Below, in pieces: positions 34,194 through 42,643 of a stretch of DNA of 58,176 nt. The translations under genes and the position numbers were made by a program. The notes under the pieces were generated by a model, which did not search any database, was not told where the DNA came from, and saw only the letters and a program-made list of their open reading frames with translations. The stretch lies in assembly GCF_002091955.1 (NCBI RefSeq), contig NZ_MKKY01000017.1:1-58176 (forward strand), given 5' to 3'. The stretch comes from Rhodococcus sp. 1168. Its GTDB lineage: Bacteria > Actinomycetota > Actinomycetes > Mycobacteriales > Mycobacteriaceae. How positions within the stretch are numbered: the first letter of the stretch is position 1; each line of letters begins with the position of its first letter.

Positions 34194-36482
34194 TTAACGC
34201 CCGAGACTACGAGCCAAGTATGTCCCCGTGTGCGTCTCGGTCTGCACCAGGTCTGCCACAGTTCCGGTGAAGGTGATCAGCCCACCGTTGTGGCCGCCAT
34301 CCGGACCGAGGTCGATGACCCAGTCCGCAGCAGCAACTACGTCGAGATTGTGTTCGATGACGATTACCGTGCGTCCCTCCTCGACCATGCCGGACAGTAG
34401 CTCGATCAGGTTGGCCACATCCGAAGGATGCAAGCCCGTCGTCGGCTCGTCCAACACCAGAATCGGCGAAGACCCGACGAGTTCGGCCGCCAGTTTGAGG
34501 CGCTGGCGTTCGCCACCGGACAAGGAAGACAGGTTCTGGCCGAGCGAAAGATAGCCGAGGCCGACGTCCATGCATCTACGCAGAATGTCGCGAATCTTCT
34601 TGACATCGAAGAAGTCCTGGGCGTCCTCGACGGACATCTCGAAGATGTCGGCGATGCTGACGCCGTCGACGCTGTGCCGGATGGCTCCGGGGCGGAAGCG
34701 TCTGCCCTGACACGTTTCACAGGTGCTCGAAACAGGGTCGGTAAATCCGAGGTCTGTGAAGATGACGCCGCTTCCCTGACAATCGGAGCACGCGCCATCG
34801 GAGTTGGGGGAGAACAGTGACGCCGGTTGGCCGGTTTTCTTGGCGAAGTACGCGCGGATCGGATCGAGTAGGCCGGTGTACGTTGCAGGCGAGGATCTTC
34901 TGGACCCACGGATCGGTGCCTGGTCGATGATGACGGCATCGGGTGCGACTTCGCGAAGATGCCCGTGAACGAGGCTCGACTTGCCGGAGCCTGCGACGCC
35001 GGTGACGGCAGTCATGACACCGAGTGGTATCTCGACGCTGACGTTCTGCAGATTGTGGGTGTTCGCCCCACTGATGTGCAGGTGCCCGGTCGCTAGCCTG
35101 GGTGTGCGCAGCGTGGCATTCTCGCGTCGCAGGGCGACGCCCGTACGTGTATCGGCCTTGGTGAGCTCTTCGTACGTGCCTTCGAATACGACCGTCCCGC
35201 CGGCTTTACCTGCACCGGGGCCGATTTCGACGATGCGATCCGCAATCGACATGACCTCGGGATCGTGTTCGACCACCAAGACGGTATTTCCCTTGTCTCG
35301 CAACGCAAGCAGCATCTCGTCGAGCCGATGTACATCGCGTGGATGCAAGCCCGTGGTGGGCTCGTCGAAGACATAGAGCATGTCGTTGAGCGTGGCGCCG
35401 AGATGCCGGACCATCTTGATGCGCTGCGACTCGCCACCGGAGAGCGAGGCCGTGGCGCGATCGAGGCTGAGGTAGCCCAGACCGAGGTCGACGAGTCTGC
35501 GCAGCTGAGTCACGATCTCTGTACGTGGACCATCGAGATCTCTGAGCCTCCACGTGTCGATACGGTCCGCGAGATCGGAGACCTGCATGGCAAACGCGTC
35601 GGGCAGGGAGAGGCCTTCCAATGTCGCATTGCGGATGGTCTCGTTGTACCGAGTGCCGCCGCAGTCCGTGCAAGTTCCGCGAGTGACGATGCGATCGTAG
35701 GCGAGCTTCGCTTTGCCCTTGAGTGCGTCGGCATCCTTGGACAGATAGCTGCGCCGAAAGCGAGAGAGGATCCCCTCGTAGCTCTTCATCACGGCATCGG
35801 GGTTGAGCACGTCGATCTCACCAGGCTTGGCGTCGAAGAAGATGTGGCGTTCGCGGGCGGAGTATTGCTCCACGGGCACATCGAGATCGAACAATCCGGA
35901 ATCCGCGAATACTCGGTACGGCCATTTGCCGGGTTCGAAATCCGGATGTTTGAACGGCCCCTCGCGCAGCGATTTCGACTCATCGACGAGTTCGTCGCGA
36001 TCGACGACTTTGGCCTCGCCGAGCCCGTCGCATTCCTGGCACATACCCGCAGGGTCGTTGAAGGAGAAGGCATTGGCGTACCCGATGGACGGCGTGACTC
36101 CCCGCGACCACAGCATGCGTAGCCAGTCCCCGATATCGGTGATCGTGCCGACAGTGGAACGGGGCCCACCGAAGAGTCGCTTCTGGTCGACGATGATGAC
36201 CGCCGAGAGATTGGCGATGAGGTCCGCGTCGGGCCGACCGTAGGACGGGAGAAATGTTTGAGCGAAAGCGGTGAACGTCGAGTTGATCTGCCGTTGCGCT
36301 TCGGCGGCAATGGTGTCGAACACGAGGGAGGACTTGCCCGATCCGGAAACTCCCGCGAATACGACGAGCTTTCGCTTCGGAAGGTCCAGATCGACCTCGC
36401 GGAGATTGTTCTCGCGTGCTCCGCGCACAAGGATGGTGGACAGTGGGTCGGCCGAGGTTGTGATGGGAGTTTCACCTTTCAC
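34194..36482 (-). CDS. UvrA-like ABC ATPase (drug-resistance type)
   Basis: A 762-residue UvrA paralogue. Two ABC modules are visible: VFAGVSGSGKSSLVFDTI (Walker A1, about 45), SLSGGESQRIKM and VFDEPTTGLHP (module 1), and VTGVAGSGKSSLVHG (Walker A2), SLSGGERQRLKL and VLDEPTTGLHP (module 2). Zinc-type motifs are CQECDGLG, CTDCGGTRY, CSDCQGSG and CETCQGRRF. At about 760 rather than 950 residues it lacks the UvrB-binding insert of true UvrA. It resembles the DrrC/UvrA2 group linked to resistance against DNA-binding drugs. Start GTG 36482. Confidence 0.88.
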   Translation of the reverse strand: MKGETPITTSADPLSTILVRGARENNLREVDLDLPKRKLVVFAGVSGSGKSSLVFDTIAAEAQRQINSTFTAFAQTFLPSYGRPDADLIANLSAVIIVDQKRLFGGPRSTVGTITDIGDWLRMLWSRGVTPSIGYANAFSFNDPAGMCQECDGLGEAKVVDRDELVDESKSLREGPFKHPDFEPGKWPYRVFADSGLFDLDVPVEQYSARERHIFFDAKPGEIDVLNPDAVMKSYEGILSRFRRSYLSKDADALKGKAKLAYDRIVTRGTCTDCGGTRYNETIRNATLEGLSLPDAFAMQVSDLADRIDTWRLRDLDGPRTEIVTQLRRLVDLGLGYLSLDRATASLSGGESQRIKMVRHLGATLNDMLYVFDEPTTGLHPRDVHRLDEMLLALRDKGNTVLVVEHDPEVMSIADRIVEIGPGAGKAGGTVVFEGTYEELTKADTRTGVALRRENATLRTPRLATGHLHISGANTHNLQNVSVEIPLGVMTAVTGVAGSGKSSLVHGHLREVAPDAVIIDQAPIRGSRRSSPATYTGLLDPIRAYFAKKTGQPASLFSPNSDGACSDCQGSGVIFTDLGFTDPVSSTCETCQGRRFRPGAIRHSVDGVSIADIFEMSVEDAQDFFDVKKIRDILRRCMDVGLGYLSLGQNLSSLSGGERQRLKLAAELVGSSPILVLDEPTTGLHPSDVANLIELLSGMVEEGRTVIVIEHNLDVVAAADWVIDLGPDGGHNGGLITFTGTVADLVQTETHTGTYLARSLGR

Positions 36483-36578
36483 GGAGCCGGATGGTTTCGC
36501 ACACGAAGCGTGCAGCTCCCATCCTGCCGTACGCTGTACGGTGGCGCTAGTGGTGACGCGTACTCGCCCGCCAGGCGT

Positions 36579-36956
36579 TCAGTTGCCGGCTTCTCGTTGA
36601 CGTCGCTCACGCTCGGTCCTACGTTGGTCCTCGGCTCTCGCGCGGCACTGGCGCAGAAACTCCTCATCTGCCTCCGGGTCCTGCGCAAATTGACGGCCTG
36701 GGCGGGTTTCGTACTCCGGAAATGCTGACGAGTTCTGCCGCCGCGCGACACTTCCGCCGCCGGCTCCGCCCCAGATGCCGCCACCGATAGGTCGCCCCGC
36801 CACCAGCCACACCAAGGACCCTGCCAACGGAACGAATATCACCAACAACAACCACGCCAACTTGGGTAGGTAGCGCACCCCACCGTCATCTGCAGTGACT
36901 ACGTCGATGAGGCAGAACACCCACAGCAGCGTCACCAGTAATCCGAAATAAGGCAT
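36579..36956 (-). CDS. PLDc_N-domain membrane protein
   Basis: A 125-residue protein with the phospholipase-D/cardiolipin-synthase N-terminal membrane domain. Helix 1 is YFGLLVTLLWVFCLIDVV. The linker has DDGGVRYLPKLAW, and helix 2 is LLLVIFVPLAGSLVWLVAGRP. The tail is a Gly-rich then strongly charged, probably coiled region (DPEADEEFLRQCRARAEDQRRTERERRQRE). ATG 36956 has GGAGGG about 8 nt upstream. Such proteins are stand-alone and of unknown role. A perfect palindrome lies just upstream. Confidence 0.82.
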   Translation of the reverse strand: MPYFGLLVTLLWVFCLIDVVTADDGGVRYLPKLAWLLLVIFVPLAGSLVWLVAGRPIGGGIWGGAGGGSVARRQNSSAFPEYETRPGRQFAQDPEADEEFLRQCRARAEDQRRTERERRQREAGN

Positions 36957-36976
36957 TCCGTCACCCTCCCACATCC

Positions 36977-36992
36977 AAGACCGTGCGGTCTT
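36977..36992. promoter_or_regulatory. Perfect 7+2+7 palindrome before PLDc_N gene
   Basis: AAGACCG-TG-CGGTCTT, 21-36 bp upstream of the ATG at 36956 on the minus strand. It looks like a repressor site overlapping the transcription start. Confidence 0.5.
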
Positions 36993-37129
36993 TTATCGAA
37001 GGGATCGTAGCAATTGCCCGAATCGGGCATCGAGGCGCAGGCCGGTGAATCCCACGCGTGTAACTCCTCCGATTGTGTATTTGTCAAGTATCAACATGGC
37101 TCGATGTGTTGCGGGGCGAATCGATTTGA

Positions 37130-37170
37130 GTAACACTCGTCACATCAGCCGCAGGGGTAACGCCAGTAAC
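37130..37170 (+). promoter_or_regulatory. Two MtrA-like direct repeats
   Basis: GTAAC-ACTC-GTCAC (37130-37143) and GTAAC-GCCA-GTAAC (37157-37170): two pairs of GTMAC half-sites, each with a 4-bp spacer. Direct repeats of this type resemble sites described for the response regulator MtrA, which controls cell-wall genes in Mycobacteriales and Streptomyces. They sit directly upstream of a cell-wall-type hydrolase gene. Confidence 0.5.
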
Positions 37171-37178
37171 AGCAACCA

Positions 37179-38450
37179 GTGGGGGACGTTTTGCGCGCAC
37201 GTAGTCGGCGAATCGCGGTGGGGGCAGTGATGACCCTGCTGGCCAGTGGGCTCAGCATTCTCTCCTCACCTATCGCGACCGCCGAACCGTGTGGTGGCGC
37301 GGGCGGTTCAGGATCTTCACTGCTGTTCGGCTCTTCGGGCAGTTCGCGCGGCGGACCGGGCAAAGAGCCCGCAGGCCCTCAAGGTCCACTGCCGGCGATC
37401 TCGGGGAACACCTCCTCCGTAGCGTGGGTGACCGGCCCGGTCAGCGCCAACAACACCTACGAACGATTCGGCATCTCCGGGACAGACCTCGGCATCAGCT
37501 GGGACAACGCCGCTGGGCAGACGTTGATGGCGTTCGGTGACACGTTCGGTAACTGTTCTTTGCCAGGATCGGAGTGGCGCAGCAACATTCTGATGCGGTC
37601 CAACGACACGAACCTGTCCGACGGCATCACCATCACCGACGGAGTACCACTCGACACGAGTTCCGGTGCCGTCGTCGAACCGGGCGCGCCAAGATTTGCG
37701 AGCGAGGTCGTGCCGAGCCTCGGAGTGGCAGGCGTCGAGGACACCGTTATTCCCACCGCGGCCATCTCCATCGACGGCGTGCAGTACATGAACTACATGT
37801 CGGTGCGGGAATGGGGTACACCGGGACGATGGGTAACCAACTTCTCGGCGATCGCGACCTCAACCGACAATGGACAGACCTGGACGACGTCACTGCCCAC
37901 CATTCGCGCCAATGCGGGCGTCACGGTTCCGGGACTTGCACAACTCGAGGAGAGCAACGGCAAGTATCAGATGAATGCGTACGCGAAGGGCAAGGATGGG
38001 TACATCTACCAATTCGGTACGCCCAATGGACGTTTCGGTGCAGCCTTCGTGGCGCGCGTAAAGCCCGAGGACATTCTGAACCTCGCCGCATACGAATACT
38101 CGACGCAGGATCCGGCCAAGCCATGGTCGAAAAATGTCGCCGACTCCGTTTCCGCGGTCGAGGAGCCGGTCAGTGAGATGTCCGTTGTGTGGAACGATCA
38201 CTTGCAGCGGTACGTGATGATGTACGGCAACGAAATCGATCGAACTCTGTTGGCGCGCACCGCCGAGAAGCCCGAAGGCCCGTGGAGCGCTCCGACCACA
38301 TTGCTGGACTCGCGGCAGACGGCAGGCGGCATCTACGCACCCTTCATCCATCCGGTGACGAGCGGCAACAAGCTCTACTTCACGGCCTCGAGGTGGTCGG
38401 ACTACAACGTACTGTTGTTCGAGACCAACCTCGACGCACTCGCTCGCTGA
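37179..38450 (+). CDS. Secreted DUF4185 protein, arabinan-hydrolase type
   Basis: A 423-residue secreted protein of the DUF4185 family. A twin-basic N-terminus and hydrophobic core (RRIAVGAVMTLLASGLSILSSPIATA) end near residue 35; a Gly/Ser-rich linker follows. The propeller domain shows TDLGISWDNAAGQTLMAFGDTFGN, SREWGTPGRW...TSTDNGQTW, MSVVWNDHLQRYVMMYGN and GGIYAPFIHP. DUF4185 members include endo-D-arabinanases (GH183) that cut the D-arabinan of arabinogalactan and lipoarabinomannan, so a role in remodelling the host's own wall is likely. GTG 37179 is given as start; TTG 37191 has GGGGGA at good spacing and may be the true one. Confidence 0.82.
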   Translation: MGDVLRARSRRIAVGAVMTLLASGLSILSSPIATAEPCGGAGGSGSSLLFGSSGSSRGGPGKEPAGPQGPLPAISGNTSSVAWVTGPVSANNTYERFGISGTDLGISWDNAAGQTLMAFGDTFGNCSLPGSEWRSNILMRSNDTNLSDGITITDGVPLDTSSGAVVEPGAPRFASEVVPSLGVAGVEDTVIPTAAISIDGVQYMNYMSVREWGTPGRWVTNFSAIATSTDNGQTWTTSLPTIRANAGVTVPGLAQLEESNGKYQMNAYAKGKDGYIYQFGTPNGRFGAAFVARVKPEDILNLAAYEYSTQDPAKPWSKNVADSVSAVEEPVSEMSVVWNDHLQRYVMMYGNEIDRTLLARTAEKPEGPWSAPTTLLDSRQTAGGIYAPFIHPVTSGNKLYFTASRWSDYNVLLFETNLDALAR

Positions 38451-38460
38451 CAGTCCTTAG

Positions 38461-38862
38461 CTAACGAGCCCAACGAATTCGAATTGGTCCCTTTGCCGTC
38501 GACGGGTCCACCACCGAGCCCTTCTGAGTGATCTCCACCTCGCCGGCGTCGACCATTCGCCTGGCGGCTTTCCGCACCGGTTCCATCAGATCCCGCCAGT
38601 CGTTGTCGGACATCGCCCGGGCAACATCGGACGGACAGATCGTCGCATCCCGCGCCCGCGCGTCGAGCAGCTCTCTGATCTTCTGCTCGATCCGAAGGTC
38701 GGTGCCGCTCACCTTGGACTTTCGGCAAGCGGCGCTGCAGTATTCGACGTCATCGAAGTTGTTCGCCCACTTCTTGCGCCACTCGATGCGCCGCCCGCAG
38801 GATATGCAAGTCTTGTCCTCGGGTGAGGGCTGCGCGCGCTTCTTGTGGGCCACCTCATCCAC
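38461..38862 (-). CDS. DUF2256 plus DUF3253 protein
   Basis: A 133-residue fusion of two small domains. Residues 15-50 form a DUF2256-type zinc ribbon (CISCGRRIEWRKKWANNFDDVEYCSAACRKSK, four Cys). Residues 55-130 form a DUF3253 winged-helix-like domain (IEQKIRELLDARARDATICPSDVARAM...WRDLMEPVRKAARRMVDAGEVEITQKG). The combination suggests nucleic-acid binding, but no function is known. GTG 38862 is the start; GTG 38853 is an alternative. It is convergent with the DUF4185 gene across 10 bp. Confidence 0.85.
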   Translation of the reverse strand: MDEVAHKKRAQPSPEDKTCISCGRRIEWRKKWANNFDDVEYCSAACRKSKVSGTDLRIEQKIRELLDARARDATICPSDVARAMSDNDWRDLMEPVRKAARRMVDAGEVEITQKGSVVDPSTAKGPIRIRWAR

Positions 38863-38883
38863 TGTAGGTCGGCTGCGCGCCGG

Positions 38884-40422
38884 CTAGTGGACGAACGTTG
38901 CAGCGACGTCGACTACAGCCGCACGATCCTTGGCGACCAGACCGATTCGGGTGCGACGGTCGACGATGTCGGAAACATCGAGTGCACCCTCGTGCCGAAC
39001 CGCGAACTCGAACTCGGCGCGGGTGACGTCGATCCCATCGGCAACCCGCTCGAGTGGACGTTCGCACGTTGCATTTTCGATGACTGTCGAGGCCTCGCCT
39101 CCGTACCGTGCGACTGCGGATGTTGGCACGCTGTCCCGCGGGGGAGCGAGTGGCGTCGCCGGATTTCCGGGAGCACCTACCAGTGGCAACGAACGAGTCC
39201 GGCACGGCGCGAGTTCGAGACCCCGTGCACGCCCGGCGCGGTCGAGGACGTCCTGTGCCATATGTCGGAACTCGGTGAGCTTCCCGCCGACCACGCTGAA
39301 GACGCCGTTCGGGGACTCGATCACCGCATGATTGCGAGACACATCCGAAGTTCGACCCTCACCGGCATCGATCAACGGCCGCAGGCCTGCGAAACTTCCC
39401 AGCACGTCCTCGCGGGTGACTGCGGTGCCTAGTGCGGTGTTCACAGTAGCGAGCAGAAAGTCGACCTCCCCGTCCGTCGCTGTCGGTTCATCGGGAATCG
39501 GGCCTGGGGCCTCTTCGTCGGTGAGGCCCAGGTAAACCCGGCCCAACTGCTCCGGCATGGCGAAGATGAATCGGTTCGTTTCGCCGGGTATCGGGACCGT
39601 CAGTGCTGCGGTCGGGTACCCGAATGCCTTCGCGTCGAACACCAGATGTGTTCCACGACTGGGGCGTAGACGGATGGAGGTGTCGACCTGGCTAGCCCAG
39701 ACGCCAGTCGCGTTGATGACGAGGCGAGCCGCGAGATCGAAGCTCTGCCCGGTCAGTTGGTCGGTCAATCGTACCGATGAACCCGTGGCCTGCGACGCAG
39801 CGACTTTGGTGAGAATTCGTGCACCGTGCTGAGCGGCTGTGCGGGCAACCGCCACGACGAGGCGGGCGTCGTCGATCAGCTGCCCATCGTATGCGAGCAA
39901 ACCACCGGTAAGCCCGTCCCTTTCGATGGCAGGCACCAGCTCGATTGCCCGCGCGGCGCTGACTTTGCGCGAGCGAGGCAGCGTCGAGGTCGGTGTACCT
40001 GCCGCGAATCGCAGCGCATCTCCAGCGAAAAATCCCGTACGCACCAACGCTTTCGATCCTGTCGACATCGATGGCAGCAGCGGCACCAACTGAGGCATTG
40101 CTGAAACCAGATGAGGTGCATTGTGGGTCATCAGCAATCCGCGTTCGACGGAACTGCGTCGTGCGATCCCGAGGTTGCCGGTGGCGAGATACCGCAGTCC
40201 TCCGTGGACAAGTTTGGAGCTCCACCGGCTGGTGCCGAAAGCCAGATCTTCTTTCTCCACGAGAACCACGCTGAGTCCACGAGATGCTGCGTCGAGCGCA
40301 ACTCCGGCGCCGGTGATGCCGCCGCCGATGACGACGACGTCGACAGGCTCGGAGGAGTTGCCGAGTACGGACAGGTCGTTTGTGCGACGCGCGCGATCGA
40401 GCGACGCAGAAAATATTGTCAC
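38884..40422 (-). CDS. glpD: Glycerol-3-phosphate dehydrogenase/oxidase family
   Basis: A 512-residue FAD-dependent GlpD-family enzyme. The FAD fold is DVVVIGGGITGAGVALDAASRGLSVVLVEKEDLAFGTS (residues 27-65), followed by the GlpD signature SKLVHGGLRYL. RPSRGTHLVFD and the C-terminal helical domain are typical. It would oxidise sn-glycerol-3-phosphate to dihydroxyacetone phosphate with electrons to quinone at the membrane. The GTG start overlaps the stop of the tetR gene (GTGA). The order GlpD, TetR, flavin oxidase, lipid kinase matches M. tuberculosis Rv2249c-Rv2252. Confidence 0.88.
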   Translation of the reverse strand: MTIFSASLDRARRTNDLSVLGNSSEPVDVVVIGGGITGAGVALDAASRGLSVVLVEKEDLAFGTSRWSSKLVHGGLRYLATGNLGIARRSSVERGLLMTHNAPHLVSAMPQLVPLLPSMSTGSKALVRTGFFAGDALRFAAGTPTSTLPRSRKVSAARAIELVPAIERDGLTGGLLAYDGQLIDDARLVVAVARTAAQHGARILTKVAASQATGSSVRLTDQLTGQSFDLAARLVINATGVWASQVDTSIRLRPSRGTHLVFDAKAFGYPTAALTVPIPGETNRFIFAMPEQLGRVYLGLTDEEAPGPIPDEPTATDGEVDFLLATVNTALGTAVTREDVLGSFAGLRPLIDAGEGRTSDVSRNHAVIESPNGVFSVVGGKLTEFRHMAQDVLDRAGRARGLELAPCRTRSLPLVGAPGNPATPLAPPRDSVPTSAVARYGGEASTVIENATCERPLERVADGIDVTRAEFEFAVRHEGALDVSDIVDRRTRIGLVAKDRAAVVDVAATFVH

Positions 40423-41000
40423 GAGGCGAGGTATCCGTTCAACATGTAGGCGAGCTCGGTCGTAAGTGAATCGCCGTCGAGCATCGACTCGACGAGTACT
40501 CCTGACTGGAGGACGGACTGCACGGTGAGCAGCACCATAGCGGCCAGTTCACGGGTAATGCCGCTGCGGATGCTGCCGTGAGCCTGTCCCCGCGCTATCT
40601 CGCCTTCCAGTGCTGCGATAGCGAACTGCTGACTGGCGCCGAGTCTTCCGGTGATGTAGACCATCATGAATTCGGGTGCAGTGTGCAGCACTGACATCAC
40701 CACTGCGTCGTTGCGCAGCAGGCCTGCGATGGCGACAATATTTTCCACCAACTGTTCACGCGAAGGACCGTGATCAGGAACCTGACCGATGGCTCCGGTG
40801 ATTCGGTCGGTCAGAACCGCGGCCAACACGGAGTCCGTGTCCGGCCACCTTCGGTAGATCGTTGGTCGGCTCACTTCGGCACGACGGGCGATTTCGGCGA
40901 GAGTGACCCGCGCGAAGCCGTAGTCGACGACGCACTGTGCCGCAGCTTCGAGCACCTGAGCCTCGACCGTGTCGACGCTATCGTTACAGGTTGACAACAT
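40419..41000 (-). CDS. TetR-family regulator of the glycerol-lipid block
   Basis: A 193-residue TetR/AcrR regulator. The HTH is VLEAAAQCVVDYGFARVTLAEIARRAEVSRPTIYRRWPDTDSVLAAVLTDR, and the ligand domain follows. Start ATG 41000 lies inside a 23-bp palindrome that also contains the divergent flavin-oxidase start; ATG 41009 is also possible. If promoters are conventional, the true start may be further in, for example the GTG before LEAAAQC. It is in one operon with glpD and should repress both directions from the shared operator. Confidence 0.85.
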   Translation of the reverse strand: MLSTCNDSVDTVEAQVLEAAAQCVVDYGFARVTLAEIARRAEVSRPTIYRRWPDTDSVLAAVLTDRITGAIGQVPDHGPSREQLVENIVAIAGLLRNDAVVMSVLHTAPEFMMVYITGRLGASQQFAIAALEGEIARGQAHGSIRSGITRELAAMVLLTVQSVLQSGVLVESMLDGDSLTTELAYMLNGYLAS

Positions 41001-41020
41001 GTGTAACAATGTAACACATG
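40998..41020. promoter_or_regulatory. Palindromic operator between divergent genes
   Basis: CATGTGT (40998-41004), 9 bp, ACACATG (41014-41020), with inner GTAAC/GTTAC repeats. It contains the start codons of both divergent genes. TTGACA lies just left at 40991-40996 and can serve as a -35 for the plus-strand gene. It is the obvious TetR binding site. Confidence 0.65.
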
Positions 41021-42643
41021 ACTACCTCGGACTCTCGTACGGGCGGACTGCCGCTACCCCCGATGAAGTGGAATGCATGGGGAAGCGCGGATGCCGCGAA
41101 GCCTCTCTCCGCAAGCATCACCACCATGCTCGAGCAGGTGCTAGGCGTGCACAAAGCGGACGACAACGGTCCCGGTGTGGAGGAGGCACTGCTACGGCCG
41201 TCCGCAATCACCGAGACCGATCGCGCGGCACTGGCCGAGATCGTCGGCGAAGAGCACATCAGTACGGCCGACGCCGACCGCTTGTACCGAGCGGGCGGAA
41301 AGTCCACGTTGGATCTGCTGCGTCGTAAAAGCACCGACGAGCAGGATGCGCCCGACGCGGTTCTAGCGCCTTCCACCGAGGACGAGATCGCTGCCGTTCT
41401 TGCCTACTGCTCGTCCGCGCGGGTGGCGGTCGTTCCCTTCGGTGGGGGCACCAGCGTCGTCGGCGGTCTCGATCCCGAACGTGGACAGTGCAATGCCGTC
41501 GTGTCCATGGATCTGCGACGCTTCGACGAACTCCACTCGCTCGACGAGGTGTCCGGAGAGGCCGTGCTCGGCGCTGGTGTGACCGGGCCGAACGCCGAAG
41601 AGATGTTGCGGAGCAAAGGCTTTTCGCTAGGGCACTTCCCGCAGAGCTTCGAGTTCGCGACCATCGGGGGATTCGCGGCGACGCGATCCTCTGGGCAGAA
41701 CTCAGCTGGGTACGGCCGGTTCGACGACATGATTCTAGGTCTGCGGATGGTTAGTCCCGCCGGAGTTCTCGATGTCGGCCGTGCGCCTGCGTCGGCGGCG
41801 GGTCCCGATCTGCGTCAGCTTCTCGTCGGCTCGGAGGGCATCTTCGGGATCATCACCCAGGTTCGCGTGCGGGTGCATCCTGTTCCCGACACCACGCGGT
41901 ACGAGGCTTGGAACTTCCCTGATTTTGCAACTGGAGCTGCAGCGTTGCGCGCGGTCGAGCAGACTGACGCCGGGCCCACTGTCATTCGGCTGTCCGACGA
42001 GGCAGAAACAGGCGTCAATCTCGCCACCTCGGACAAGATCGGTGGGGAACAGGTCGCCGGTGGATGTCTGGCGATCACCCTGTTCGAAGGCACCGCTGCG
42101 CACTCTGCCAGCCGGCACGCGGAGACTCGCGACCTGCTCGAGGCTCACGGTGGAACATCTCTCGGTGAGGATATTGCGCGAGATTGGCAGCACGGTCGGT
42201 TCGGGGCACCGTACCTGCGGGATGCGCTTCTCGACTCGGGCGCACTCTGCGAGACCCTCGAAACCGCCACGACCTGGTCCAATCTGCTTCACCTCAAGTC
42301 GACCGTCACCGAGGTCTTGACCTCCGCATTGAGTGAAACCGGTACCCCCGCTCTGGTCCTGTGCCACATCTCGCACGTGTACCGAACCGGCGCGTCGCTG
42401 TACTTCACGGTCGTCGCAGGTCAGCGTGGAGATGCCATCGCGCAGTGGCAGACGGTGAAAGCTGTTGTGTCGCAATCGATCGTTGACAACGGCGGCACCA
42501 TCACTCACCATCACGCTGTCGGTGCAGACCACCGGGCATGGATGACCGAGGAGATCGGCGACCTCGGCATCGAGGTGCTGCGCGCGGTGAAGAGAACACT
42601 GGACCCCGCGAGCATTCTCAACCCGGGTAAGTTGATCCCGTGA
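41018..42643 (+). CDS. FAD-linked oxidase, alkyl-DHAP synthase-like
   Basis: A 541-residue VAO-type flavoprotein. The PCMH FAD-binding domain shows PSTEDEIAAVLAYCSSARVAVVPFGGGTSVVGGLDP (about residues 115-150) and GFSLGHFPQSFEFATIGGFAATRSSGQNSAGYGRFDDMILG. The C-terminal oxidase domain ends LGIEVLRAVKRTLDPASILNPGKL. It is closest in layout to alkyldihydroxyacetonephosphate synthase and the mycobacterial Rv2251. ATG 41018 is the start; ATG 41063 (MKWNAWG) is an alternative if the mRNA begins later. An ether-lipid or glycerol-phosphate role is inferred from GlpD and lipid kinase neighbours. Confidence 0.85.
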   Translation: MTTSDSRTGGLPLPPMKWNAWGSADAAKPLSASITTMLEQVLGVHKADDNGPGVEEALLRPSAITETDRAALAEIVGEEHISTADADRLYRAGGKSTLDLLRRKSTDEQDAPDAVLAPSTEDEIAAVLAYCSSARVAVVPFGGGTSVVGGLDPERGQCNAVVSMDLRRFDELHSLDEVSGEAVLGAGVTGPNAEEMLRSKGFSLGHFPQSFEFATIGGFAATRSSGQNSAGYGRFDDMILGLRMVSPAGVLDVGRAPASAAGPDLRQLLVGSEGIFGIITQVRVRVHPVPDTTRYEAWNFPDFATGAAALRAVEQTDAGPTVIRLSDEAETGVNLATSDKIGGEQVAGGCLAITLFEGTAAHSASRHAETRDLLEAHGGTSLGEDIARDWQHGRFGAPYLRDALLDSGALCETLETATTWSNLLHLKSTVTEVLTSALSETGTPALVLCHISHVYRTGASLYFTVVAGQRGDAIAQWQTVKAVVSQSIVDNGGTITHHHAVGADHRAWMTEEIGDLGIEVLRAVKRTLDPASILNPGKLIP

